This document shows, in pieces, positions 24,611 through 33,419 of a stretch of DNA of 48,823 bases (the stretch's first letter is position 1; the number at the start of each line of letters is the position of its first letter). The notes under the pieces are model-generated. The model did not search any database, had not been told where the DNA came from, and was given only the letters and a program-made list of their open reading frames with translations. Source of the DNA: Xenococcaceae cyanobacterium MO_167.B27 (GTDB taxonomy: Bacteria; Cyanobacteriota; Cyanobacteriia; Cyanobacteriales; Xenococcaceae); assembly GCA_030065935.1 (NCBI GenBank), contig JASJCP010000065.1:1-48823 (forward strand), read 5' to 3'. The position numbers were made by a program, and so were the translations under genes.

Positions 24611-26881
24611 TCACAAATAGACCAACACAGGTACTCGCTTAAAAGCTGGAGTTCCACAACGAGACTCTTTTGGAGGGTTAAAAATTACATTCACTTCGGG
24701 ATAGAACATTAAAGCAGCCCCAGGACGTATTGCACCATAAATAATCTCGATATTTTCTAATTGGCTGGCATTTCCCCTGACAGTTACACGCTGATGTTCT
24801 TGTAAACCCACACTTTCTGCATCTAAACGATTCATCAAAATGCAATTGCGATGAGACATCCCGCGATAGGGATCTTTCACCTGATAAACCACTGTATTAT
24901 GTTGAGCATAACTACGCCCTGTCATTAATGCCACCACTACACCACGAGTGTAGTTAGTCACACCAAAGTCTTGAGGTTGAGGAAGTGTTAATTGAGGTAA
25001 TGGGGTAACAAACATGACCGCTTTGCCAGAAGGTGTAGGAAAGTGGGGTTGATTAAAAATCCGTCCCCCAATGGTGAATTCTTCTTTAGTTTCGTCAATG
25101 TTTGCCATCTTCTCAAACCCAGGGATGGTTTGGGAAATCAATTCCCGCACATACTTGGTATCTTGAAGTTTGCGCCAATTAACAGGATGTTCTCCATGAA
25201 GACGATAGGCTAGTTCGGTCAGAAAATCTACCTCTGCAATCAGGTCAGCATTTTTAAGATGGGTTTGACCTTGATCGTTAAGACGCACAAAGTTATTGCC
25301 TGATTCTACTGTGGTCTTATGAGGATTTTCAAAACGATTGAGAACGGGAATAATAATGGTTTGTCGTTGGGCTAAACCATGAAAATGTCCTAAATTGGGC
25401 TTGGTAGCCAAATAGATAATTGTTTTAATTTTGCCTAAAGCTCGTTTTACTTTCTGAGAGTTGGGATTAGCTCCATATAAGTTGCCACCTACACAAATGA
25501 GAGTATCTACTTTTCCCTCATCTGCTGCTTCGATTAAAGCCTGAGTGTCATATCCTGGTAATCGACTCAGAGAGCGACCTAAAAGTTTTTCTAGAGACTG
25601 TTGAATTTCTTTTTTGAGCCTGACTGTGACTCCCATCGAACCAAAACCTTGAACATTAGAATGTCCTCGTACTGGCATTAAACCAGCCCCTAAGCGACCA
25701 ACATTCCCAGTTATCAGAGCGGTGTTAGCAATACTGCTCACATTATCTACACCGTTTTGCTGTTGCGTGATTCCCATCGCCCAAGCAAAAACGACTTTGG
25801 GAGAGGAAGCAATTATGTCAGCAGCAGCTTCAATTTCGATTTGAGAAATACCACAAGTTTCTGTAATGGTTTCCCATGAAATAGAGCAGACATCAGAGAT
25901 AACCTCTGACCAATTTTCGGTGTAAGCTTGCAAAAATTCGCGGTTGATTTTCTGATGTTCGATCAGAGACTTTTGAATACCAATAAATAGGGCTACATCG
26001 CTACCAGGAATCGGTTGAAGATAAAGAGAAGCAATTTCTGAACCAGTAAGCAAAGATTTAATTGGAAAAGCAGGAGAAGCAAATTTAACTAATCCTCTTT
26101 CTTTAACTGGATTAATCACAATGACCTTTCCACCCCTTTCTCGCAGCTTAATCAACTCATTCATCAGACGGGGATGATTATAGGAAGCGTTAGAACCTGC
26201 TAGTACGACACAATCAGTTTGTTGTAAACTTTTTAAACTGACCATTGATGTCCCAGTACCGAATATCTGTTTGAGTCCAAAAGTTGAAGGAGCATGACAG
26301 AGGTCGGAACAATCCGCAAGATTATTAGACCCCAAGGTTCGCATCATCAATTGCAGCAAAAAAGCAGCTTCATTAGAAGAACGACCTGAACTATAAGATG
26401 CTACCCTTTCTGGTGTTATCTTAAATGCTGTTTCCGCCAGTTGATAAATCTCATCCCAACCAATTCTTTGGTAGTGGCTACTTCCTTGAGATAAAATCAC
26501 AGGAAAACTCCACCTTCCTAATCTATCTGCTTCTCGGGATGTTAGTTGCTGAAGTTCCTTGATGCTTCGCTGCTCAAAAAAATTAGTTTTAATTGCTGGT
26601 TGAATTTCTGATGCTATCGCCTCAACACTTTTCATACAGCGTTGTAACTTTTCTCCTTCTTCATTGGTGAATCCACCTTTCTGTCCCCCAGTTCCCCAAG
26701 AACAAGATAAGCAAGCACTTTTATGAAATAATGTCTTCCAGATTTTGAACCCTTCTGGAGATAGTGTATTTTCCGCCCAGTATTTTAATACGGGAAAGCC
26801 TCCCCCCATATCTGGTATGCTCTCATTCTGGGAATCAGATGATGAAGTAGGTTGAATCTGCTGTTGGTTATTCTTATCCAT
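24611..26881 (-). CDS. Molybdopterin oxidoreductase, FdhF/YdeP family
   Basis: A 756-residue enzyme of the TIGR01701-type (YdeP) subset of the DMSO reductase family. The start has MGGGFPVLKYWAENTLSPEG and SACLSCSWGTGGQKGGFTNE, where two cysteines stand in place of a full 4Fe-4S ligand set. Later blocks are ASYSSGRSSNEAAFLLQLMM, FGTGTSMVSL, VIVINPVKERGL, GHSNVQGFGSMGV and SHRNCILMNRLDAESVGL with VFNPPKESRCGTPAFKRVPV at the end. It would carry bis-MGD and act as a cytoplasmic dehydrogenase; substrate unproven, with acid-stress roles reported for the E. coli member. No adjacent fdhD-like or cofactor gene is present. Confidence 0.88.
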   Translation of the reverse strand: MDKNNQQQIQPTSSSDSQNESIPDMGGGFPVLKYWAENTLSPEGFKIWKTLFHKSACLSCSWGTGGQKGGFTNEEGEKLQRCMKSVEAIASEIQPAIKTNFFEQRSIKELQQLTSREADRLGRWSFPVILSQGSSHYQRIGWDEIYQLAETAFKITPERVASYSSGRSSNEAAFLLQLMMRTLGSNNLADCSDLCHAPSTFGLKQIFGTGTSMVSLKSLQQTDCVVLAGSNASYNHPRLMNELIKLRERGGKVIVINPVKERGLVKFASPAFPIKSLLTGSEIASLYLQPIPGSDVALFIGIQKSLIEHQKINREFLQAYTENWSEVISDVCSISWETITETCGISQIEIEAAADIIASSPKVVFAWAMGITQQQNGVDNVSSIANTALITGNVGRLGAGLMPVRGHSNVQGFGSMGVTVRLKKEIQQSLEKLLGRSLSRLPGYDTQALIEAADEGKVDTLICVGGNLYGANPNSQKVKRALGKIKTIIYLATKPNLGHFHGLAQRQTIIIPVLNRFENPHKTTVESGNNFVRLNDQGQTHLKNADLIAEVDFLTELAYRLHGEHPVNWRKLQDTKYVRELISQTIPGFEKMANIDETKEEFTIGGRIFNQPHFPTPSGKAVMFVTPLPQLTLPQPQDFGVTNYTRGVVVALMTGRSYAQHNTVVYQVKDPYRGMSHRNCILMNRLDAESVGLQEHQRVTVRGNASQLENIEIIYGAIRPGAALMFYPEVNVIFNPPKESRCGTPAFKRVPVLVYL

Positions 26882-27307
26882 GCTGCTTACCTGTTCAGAT
26901 TGCTAAACTTCTATTATTTTTTTACTCTATAAGGTCTTTTCTTCTTAAACCTTGGTGACTTAGATATCTTTTTGAATAGTCGCCCCCATGGTTCCCTTAA
27001 CTGTTAATTAACCTTCTATGTCCCCCTACTAGCGCGATATAGGTTTAGCGCAATAATCAGCATTCTTTTCTGATCCTTGACCAATCATTGTTAATTTATA
27101 TTGCCAATCTTCTAAAAGCTGTAATACTCTTTGTCTATTTTTTTTACTGGCTTATTCTGCAAAACTAAATGCAGAAAACGTGATAGTTTTTGTTTAAGGG
27201 GATTTATTCGTATCATAGTCTATAACTAGGAACAAAAAATAAGCTAATCGTAACATTTGCTACCCCTTTCTCCATGAGCTAAGTAGCTTTGCCAAATAAA
27301 TTATATA
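26882..27307. other. Intergenic stretch, nothing identified
   Basis: About 425 bp of AT-rich sequence between the YdeP-type gene and a decayed frame. No convincing gene, RNA gene or repeat was seen. Confidence 0.4.
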
Positions 27308-27552
27308 GTGAGGACAGGGAGCAGGTTAAAGGAAACAGTTAAAAAATGTCTCAATGATTTTGCCTGGCTATTTGTAGATTCTTTCGGGTTAATTTATGAA
27401 TTAATCCTACAACACAATTATTTATTAGGGTTTTTCCCCATTACAAAGCCAATATATTATCAGTTAAGACGCGAAGCTTGGTAGATTGGTTTAAACAAGC
27501 GCGTGCAGAACCCAACAATAAACTAAGTTCCTATTCTCTAAAGACTTGGTAA
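27308..27552 (+). pseudogene. Unidentified pseudogene upstream of the DUF3754 gene
   Basis: One frame reads NDFAWLFVDSFGLIYELILQ, then HNYLLGFFPITKPIYY and QLRREAW before a stop at 27481-27483. A one-base shift continues it as VDWFKQARAEPNNKLSSYSL-KTW to TAA at 27550-27552. Splicing the two gives a plausible protein terminus of about 80 residues, so the region looks like a gene with a single-base lesion. There is no identifiable family. Confidence 0.35.
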
Positions 27553-27573
27553 AATTATTAAAAAATTTTTGTC

Positions 27574-28902
27574 ATGGCTGTTTATCAAAATCGAGAAGCA
27601 TTTATTCCTTGTACCCGACAAGCTCTAATCGCTCTTTGTTTATCAGAGAATAAATTAACTGTTACGGAACAAAACCAATTTCAAGAGTTTTGTCAAATTT
27701 TGTCGGCTTATTATCATTTTAAATTTCATAGCTACCTAGAAAATATTAAGTACAATTACACTGCTTTTAATCCTGATAAAAGTCCGAGCATTCCCACTAA
27801 TAATGATTTAGCTATCCTCAAAATAATGACAGAAAATCTCCTGAAAGATTTGAAGACTATTTTGCAAAAAGCTAACTACTATCCCTTGTCTCAAGGGGTT
27901 CTCAGAAGGGCATTAGCGGATGATTCTTTATTCGATTTGAAAACAGAAGTAGATTTTAGTGACTTTGAGGAAATGCTTTGCTATTATCAGGGAGACATCC
28001 AAGATAAGATTAAGCTTAAGAAATTTTGGCGAAGCCAAGAGAAAAACATCGATATTTTTGAAAGAGTTGTTTTATTGATTAAGTTTAAGGAAGAAAAACA
28101 TTTTGCTAATAAGCCTACTCCCCAAGAACAACTAAATTTTAAGCCTGGATATATTTATATTTATCTCTACAAAAATTTATCAAAACTAGATTTAGAATTT
28201 ATTTTCCCGAATGTGGAAATGAGTATGAACTGGAAAGACCGTTTACTTTTTGGGATTCCAGCTATTGGGGCTAGTATTTCTTTGATCGTTAAAATTTTAC
28301 CGCAATTGTTATTAATTATTGCTGTATTTTTTTATGTATTTTTAGGAGAAATACCAACTTCAGTAATCCCAGTAAAAGAAGAAGAAATTAAAGAAATAAC
28401 CCCTTTACTAGTAACTACACTTTCTTTACTGGTAACTTTGGGCGGATTTGCTTTTAAACAATATAGTAGCTATAAAAGTAAGCAAATTAAATTTCAAAAA
28501 AATATTACCGAAACTCTTTTTTTTCGGAATATGGCGAATAATGTAGGAGTATTCCAGTATCTCATTGATGCAGCAGAAGAAGAAGAATGCAAAGAGATTA
28601 TTTTAGTCTATTATCATTTATTAACTAGCAAAACCCTACTGAATTCAGAACAATTAGACGATCGCATTGAATTATGGATGGAACAAAAAATCGGTAAAAA
28701 AATCGATTTTAATATCAATAATACTCTGAAAAATATGGAATCAATCCGAGGTAAAATCAATTTAAACTCAGAAAATCCCCAAGCAGCAACAGAAGTTAAG
28801 TTGCTCAAACAAGATGAACAAAACTATTTACGGGTACTTTCTTTGGAGGAAGCTACACAATTAATTGATTATATTTGGGATAATGCTTTTAGATATGTCT
28901 AG
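27574..28902 (+). CDS. DUF3754 / TMEM143-like membrane protein
   Basis: A 442-residue protein with a soluble N-terminal half and a pair of hydrophobic helices at about residues 230-255 and 270-295 (LLFGIPAIGASISLIVKILP, then LLVTTLSLLVTLGGFAFKQY). The GIPA...P and Q(Y)SSYKSKQIKFQKNITETLFFRNMANN blocks are the DUF3754 signature. C-terminal soluble region contains the EEEECKEIILVYYHL helix. Function unknown; animal relatives are mitochondrial. ATG start at 27574. Confidence 0.8.
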   Translation: MAVYQNREAFIPCTRQALIALCLSENKLTVTEQNQFQEFCQILSAYYHFKFHSYLENIKYNYTAFNPDKSPSIPTNNDLAILKIMTENLLKDLKTILQKANYYPLSQGVLRRALADDSLFDLKTEVDFSDFEEMLCYYQGDIQDKIKLKKFWRSQEKNIDIFERVVLLIKFKEEKHFANKPTPQEQLNFKPGYIYIYLYKNLSKLDLEFIFPNVEMSMNWKDRLLFGIPAIGASISLIVKILPQLLLIIAVFFYVFLGEIPTSVIPVKEEEIKEITPLLVTTLSLLVTLGGFAFKQYSSYKSKQIKFQKNITETLFFRNMANNVGVFQYLIDAAEEEECKEIILVYYHLLTSKTLLNSEQLDDRIELWMEQKIGKKIDFNINNTLKNMESIRGKINLNSENPQAATEVKLLKQDEQNYLRVLSLEEATQLIDYIWDNAFRYV

Positions 28903-28987
28903 CCACCAAGGAGATTCGACAGATTGATCTCCCCTTTGCTGAGATATTAGGCGATCGCGTTCGGTTAAAATAGCTTTATATTAGGAG

Positions 28988-29018
28988 ATGGAGTTGCACC
29001 CACCAGATGCAACTCCAT
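28988..29018. terminator. Strong hairpin between convergent genes
   Basis: An 11-bp perfect inverted repeat, ATGGAGTTGCA/TGCAACTCCAT, with a 9-nt loop lies between the DUF3754 and Spy-like genes. No long T-run follows on either strand, so it may be a bidirectional terminator-like or RNA-stabilising hairpin rather than a classic terminator. Confidence 0.5.
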
Positions 29019-29058
29019 ATTCAGTTTGACGGTGGAGAAAGCTTACTGATTAAAGCGA

Positions 29059-29481
29059 TTAAAAACTGTTATTGAGCCAATTTCTTCGCATTCTTTTGAT
29101 TTGTTGTCTTTGTTCTGGTGTGAGAATCTCCTCTACTTCGGATCTTGTAGAGAGAAGAATATTCCTCACTTGGCTTTTTTGTTCGTCACTAAGATTTAAA
29201 GTCTTAAAAGCCTGTCTATTAATATCCCTGTTGGCTGTAATAGTTTGAAATTGCTCCTGTTGTTGAGGAGTCAGAATATTTTGAATTTCTGCACGGGTAT
29301 CTTGACGAATTTCTGCCAATTGGGCTTTTTGTGTCTCTGTCAGTCCCAAAGATTCTATTTGGGAAACTTGTGTCACTCTCTGATAAGAGAAGGAATTAGT
29401 TTCTGCCTTTACCGCCAAGGGTGTAATTGCTAAACTTAGAGCAATTGTTACAGCTATAAATGAGATTTTTTGGAGTTGCAT
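29059..29481 (-). CDS. Spy/LTXXQ-like periplasmic protein
   Basis: A 140-residue protein with an N-terminal signal peptide (MQLQKISFIAVTIALSLAIT, cleavage near VKAET). The mature part is helical with repeated L-T-x-x-Q-type motifs: LGLTETQKAQLAEIR, ILTPQQQEQF, LNLSDEQKSQVR and ILTPEQRQQIKRMR. These are the marks of the Spy/CpxP group of metal- and stress-linked periplasmic chaperones. It is adjacent to, and divergent from, a NarL-type two-component locus and may be one of its targets (inferred). Confidence 0.8.
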   Translation of the reverse strand: MQLQKISFIAVTIALSLAITPLAVKAETNSFSYQRVTQVSQIESLGLTETQKAQLAEIRQDTRAEIQNILTPQQQEQFQTITANRDINRQAFKTLNLSDEQKSQVRNILLSTRSEVEEILTPEQRQQIKRMRRNWLNNSF

Positions 29482-29678
29482 TTCGTATTTCCTTAGTTTT
29501 TTGGTTTCTGTGTCTTTATCCTATAAGTTAAGAACCAAAAGATACATCAGGCAAAAGTCATGACTAGCAAGGATTATTGTCTATACTAAGTCATGTATGA
29601 ATGGGTGACTTTAGTCCTATGGCAAACTTGACTAATGTTTCCGATAATTTGGGAAATAATCATTAAAAGCATATTTCT

Positions 29679-30935
29679 GTGAAGCGTCCAATTCAATTCA
29701 ATAATCATCCTTTTAGATTTCTGCTTTATTTAGAGTGGGTACTGCTGATTCTAGGGGTTGTATCAACCCTATCACCGTTCAAATTGCCTTTATTCCTCAA
29801 TCAATTTCCTGAACTTACAGTTTGTAGTTTGATTGTTTTTGGATTGATGGGTTTACGATTACCTACTAATCTACAAAAATATAAAATTATCTATACTATT
29901 GCAGAAGTAATATTAATTTAAATTGCCAATTTTTTGGCTGTTAAAACAACACGTTCTTTCCCGTTTTTATATCTAATTTTAGTTACCCGTAGCTGTCTAA
30001 TTTTTCAGATGTCTGGACGCTTGGTGATAACTGTATTTGCATTCATTTTATTTATAGTGACACTAGTATGGCGTTTGCCTAAAACAAATTTACCACTAAT
30101 AATGCAAGAGCGGATAGGGTTTTTTATTTTTAGTTTTATCATCTCTTTTGGATTGACACTATTATTTTTATTTTTAATGATGAATACTTTAATTACAGAA
30201 CATCAAAGCCGTCAACAACTAGCAATAGCTAATCAAAAACTTCAAGAATATGCCCTTAGAATAGAAAATCAAGCTACCTTGGAAGAACGCAATCGCATTG
30301 CTAGGGAAATTCATGATTCTTTAGGACATTCTTTAACAGCTTTAAATCTACAATTAGAAACGGCTGTGAAATTATGGGAATCTCAGCCTAGAAAAGCACA
30401 GGGATTTCTCAAAAACGCTAAACAATTAGGTTCTAAGGTATTACAAGATGTTCGGAATTCGGTTTCTACTATGGCTTCTCTACCTCTACAAAATCAATCT
30501 TTAGAAGCAGCAGTTATAGATTTAGCAGATAATGTTTATCAAACAACGGGAGTTAAACCTAACTTAAATATGACCGCGAGAGAGGCTTCCGGCTAGGAAG
30601 CCTCTCTAATCGCGGTGTTGACTTTATCCTCGACAATTTCTCAAGAAGTTAGTACAGCTATTTATCGTATTATTCAAGAATCATTGACAAATATTTGTAA
30701 GTATGCAGAAACTACAGAAATTAATTTGACAATTACCAGTACTAAAAGTAACTTACAACTCAGAGTTGAGGATAATGGTATAGGATTTGATTTAGCACAA
30801 AATACTACTGGTTTTGGACTGAAAAATATGCATGATCGCACATTAGCACTAGGAGGTATTTTTAAGATTAATAGTCGTCCTGGTGCTGGTTGTCAAATTT
30901 TAGTTGATATCCCTTTAAAAAGTCTGAAGGAGTAA
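29679..30935 (+). pseudogene. Sensor histidine kinase (HisKA_3/NarL-partner type) with two in-frame stop codons
   Basis: All parts of one kinase lie in a single frame. The start is GTG at 29679. Membrane segments follow (FLLYLEWVLLILGVVSTLSP, then FSFIISFGLTLLFLFLMMNT), then the HisKA_3 dimerisation box NRIAREIHDSLGHSLTALNL and the ATPase N/G boxes (VEDNGIGFDLAQ, TGFGLKNMHDR). The frame is broken by TAA at 29919-29921 and by TAG at 30594-30596. The TAG is inside a 44-bp palindrome (30573-30616) whose length leaves the reading frame open on both sides apart from the stop. The kinase is therefore probably inactive. The cognate-looking response regulator follows by 13 bp and is intact. Confidence 0.85.
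30573..30616. repeat. 44-bp palindromic insertion inside the kinase gene
   Basis: The arms are ACCGCGA...AGAGGCTTCC and GGAAGCCTCT...TCGCGGT, a long stem with loop GGCTA. It is inserted between the dimerisation domain and the ATPase domain, after residue-level NLNM and before TLSS. In frame it reads TAREASG-stop-EASLIAV. Its short size and GC content unlike the surroundings identify it as a mobile palindromic repeat. The source of its transposition is not visible. Confidence 0.8.
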
Positions 30936-30948
30936 GGATTTTTGACCA

Positions 30949-31635
30949 ATGACCAATATGATTAAAGTACTATTAGTAGATGACCAAAGTTTAATTCGTC
31001 AAGGGTTAGCAGCTTTATTAGAGCTAGAACCTGATTTAGAAATAGTGGGAGAAGCAGAAAATGGAGACATTGCGGTGAAAATTGTGGCAAAACTAAATCC
31101 AGATGTGGTCTTAATGGATGTGAGGATGCCCATTATGGATGGAGTAGCAGCTACAAAAGAAATAAAAACCAATTTTCCCAACGTTAAAGTTTTAGTGCTG
31201 ACGACTTTTGATGATGATGAATATGTACAAGCAGCATTACAAAATGGTGCAATGGGTTATTTGCTTAAAGATACACCCTCAGAAGAGTTAGCTGTGGCGA
31301 TTCGTGCTGTTAATAAAGGATATACTCAATTGGGACCAGGAATAGTCAAAAAACTGATGAATCAATTGGGAAAAAATCACATTCATCAGTCCCTTCCTCC
31401 AGCTAGTTTACTAGAATTAACTCCTAGAGAAAAAGAAGTTTTACAGTTAATTGCCATCGGTGATAGTAATCAAGAAATTGCCCAGAAACTATATATTTCT
31501 GAAGGGACAGTTAAAAATCACGTTACCAATATTTTAAATCGCTTAGATTTACGCGACCGCACCCAAGCTGCTATCTTGGCTCATCCTTTCTTAGATTACC
31601 TGCATAAGTCCATTGGTTCTGTTGACAAAAATTAA
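30949..31635 (+). CDS. NarL/FixJ-family response regulator
   Basis: A 228-residue regulator. The receiver domain has VLLVDDQSLIRQG, the phosphoacceptor Asp in DVVLMDVRMPIMDG (about residue 56), the conserved TTFDDDEYVQ switch and LKDTPSEE with the invariant Lys. The LuxR-type HTH reads LTPREKEVLQLIAIGDSNQE followed by EGTVKNHVTNILNRL. It sits 13 bp after the broken kinase gene, as a second cistron, and overlaps the end of the next convergent gene by four bases. Because its partner is decayed, it may be unregulated or use another phosphodonor. Confidence 0.92.
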   Translation: MTNMIKVLLVDDQSLIRQGLAALLELEPDLEIVGEAENGDIAVKIVAKLNPDVVLMDVRMPIMDGVAATKEIKTNFPNVKVLVLTTFDDDEYVQAALQNGAMGYLLKDTPSEELAVAIRAVNKGYTQLGPGIVKKLMNQLGKNHIHQSLPPASLLELTPREKEVLQLIAIGDSNQEIAQKLYISEGTVKNHVTNILNRLDLRDRTQAAILAHPFLDYLHKSIGSVDKN

Positions 31636-32330
31636 ATTAAATTTTTATAACAACTAAGAGGTAATCCTGTACGCTTTTTAACATCAATCAAAGATTTAAA
31701 AGCCCCTGCTTTTTCTCTCTCTTCTACAATTTTTCTAGCTACAATATTGTCTAAATCACAAGCTATTAATTCCTCGACAGAAAAACTATTCAGTCTGCGC
31801 CAGGAAATATCTGATTCTTTATTTAGATCGTAACCAAAAGTAATTAAAGGCTTAATTTTATTAAAAACACGCTCAGGAATACCAGATAAATCTGCCAGTT
31901 CTTCTACACTGGTAAATATGTGTCCTTCATTCCGTAAATCTTCTATATCATTAGCATAAACAATGGGTAAACCCAAGTCATAGACTAGCTCGTCTTTAGA
32001 GCAAGTATTGATATCAATTTGTCCTTTTTCTTGTGCTAATAATTGAGCTACTTCATAATTATCAATAGATGCTGTTCTCGATGCAACCTTAACTAAGTAT
32101 TTTTTTCTGATAGCAAAGGAAGTTCCAATTTGAGCCAACCAAACGATAATAGCAAGATCAGTAGATGCTAAAATTAATCCCAGTCCAAAAAGAGCTAGTC
32201 CGTAGTATCTCCAACTAGAAGTTTTTGATTTGTTTCCTGCATAAGCAATAGCTAGTCCTCCTAAAACTGGTAGAAAAGACCACCAAATCCACTGAGGTGT
32301 TTCGTCAATCCAATTATTTTTAATAGACAT
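31632..32330 (-). CDS. Membrane-anchored helix-hairpin-helix protein
   Basis: A 232-residue protein. Two hydrophobic segments occur early (WIWWSFLPVLGGLAIAYAGN and YYGLALFGLGLILASTDLAI). The soluble part carries repeated HhH/ComEA-type units: GQIDINTCSKDELVYDLGLP, then LADLSGIPERVFNKIKPLI, and a final RKIVEEREKAGAFKSLIDVK-KRTGLPLSCYKNLI. Such domains commonly bind DNA; the family role in cyanobacteria is not known. Confidence 0.7.
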   Translation of the reverse strand: MSIKNNWIDETPQWIWWSFLPVLGGLAIAYAGNKSKTSSWRYYGLALFGLGLILASTDLAIIVWLAQIGTSFAIRKKYLVKVASRTASIDNYEVAQLLAQEKGQIDINTCSKDELVYDLGLPIVYANDIEDLRNEGHIFTSVEELADLSGIPERVFNKIKPLITFGYDLNKESDISWRRLNSFSVEELIACDLDNIVARKIVEEREKAGAFKSLIDVKKRTGLPLSCYKNLI

Positions 32331-32360
32331 TACCAGATTAGATTTAAAACAACCACTCTA

Positions 32361-32717
32361 TTACAGACTATCTAAAAATTTTCGGCGTTTTTGTTCATAT
32401 TCTTCTGCTGTGATTACGCCAGAATCATATAGTTTTTTTAAATTCATAAGAGTATCTGTCTTGTCTTTAGATGATTCTTTGGGAATGGCACTATAGGCAC
32501 TACCGTAATTGATTACATTATTATATTTGGCGTTAAACGCTTCATCTGACATTAAGAGTATAAAGAAAAATTCAAAAAATGCAATTATCCCTGGTATTCC
32601 TGTCCAGCAAAATAGTATATATAGTATTCCTGCTCCATTTTCTCCTAAGTAAAACTTGTGAACTCCAAGCCAGCCTACGAAAAAAGCTAACAAAGCTGCT
32701 ACAACTTTATTTTTCAT
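32361..32717 (-). CDS. TM2 domain protein with C-terminal SHOCT-like tail
   Basis: A 118-residue protein. The TM2 domain (residues 1-60) has KVVAALLAFFVGWLGVHKFY, then LGENGAGILYILFCWTGIPG, typical of this two-helix family. The C-terminal LKKLYDSGVITAEEYEQKRR is a SHOCT motif (short helical tail with L..Ld.G.It..Efe..K..LL). Such proteins are small membrane modulators of unknown function. Preceded by a 74-aa hydrophobic ORF. Confidence 0.85.
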   Translation of the reverse strand: MKNKVVAALLAFFVGWLGVHKFYLGENGAGILYILFCWTGIPGIIAFFEFFFILLMSDEAFNAKYNNVINYGSAYSAIPKESSKDKTDTLMNLKKLYDSGVITAEEYEQKRRKFLDSL

Positions 32718-32738
32718 GATTTTAGCGAGAATATTTTA

Positions 32739-32963
32739 TTAAGATACTATTGTTTTGTGTTTTTTTGAAAATATTTTCTTCTTATTGTTCCAGCAGTAAA
32801 TAAATAAAATAATCAACTTACATTCTAAAAGAGTTATATACTCTCTCAAAAAAAAGTTAACCTGAAGCTGAGAGTTAAGATAAAACACTATACCTCCCAG
32901 TACACACAAAAGATATATGTCCCGCTTTTTCATTTGGATAAAACTAATCAGTCCATTAACCAC
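32739..32963 (-). CDS. Small membrane-type hypothetical protein (weak)
   Basis: A 74-codon frame with two hydrophobic stretches (DIYLLCVLGGIVFYLNS, LLECKLIILFIYCW) and a lysine-rich tail. It is 21 bp upstream of the TM2 gene in the same direction. The start (ATG) has no strong ribosome site. It could be a small membrane protein or chance frame; no family is recognisable. Confidence 0.35.
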   Translation of the reverse strand: MVNGLISFIQMKKRDIYLLCVLGGIVFYLNSQLQVNFFLREYITLLECKLIILFIYCWNNKKKIFSKKHKTIVS

Positions 32964-33419
32964 AATATAAACTATATTAAGCGTAAAAAGTAATATTTAA
33001 AACACTTAATTGATGCTAATAAATTTAATTATAACTTTTTGTTAGCCAGAACTACTCTCCAGCTCTATCACTTCAACGCTAGCAGTAGCAGAGGCTAATA
33101 ACTCAATTTTGTAATAATTGGTAAAATTGTATCTTGTTGATAATTTAGCTTTTGACGGGAAGTTTCAGGCGCAGAGGGTGAGTGGGAAGAAGTAGGGGGA
33201 GATATCGGAGTATTACTCCTGATATCATTTCTCAAAAGTAATAAGAGACTTAGTAGAGCAATAGGCACTCTTGCAATAGGCAACAGATAAAACAAGGGTT
33301 TGGAAGCTTTTTTCTAATAAAAAGTAATTTCTCATGTATTTAGTTAGTTTCGAGAATTGGTATGAGATATGTATCCGCAATTCATAAATTACGGATACTG
33401 ACTTCTGAGTCCTGAGTAC
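32964..33419. other. Gene-poor stretch between TM2 cluster and GMC oxidoreductase
   Basis: About 450 bp. A 66-codon minus-strand frame at 33095-33295 has an N-terminal hydrophobic run and a PTSSHSPSAPET stretch, but no supporting context, so it is not called as a gene. Confidence 0.4.

Noticed and set aside
33095-33295. 66-codon minus-strand frame with hydrophobic start
   Set aside because: No context, poor start and low-complexity tail; could be real but unsupported.
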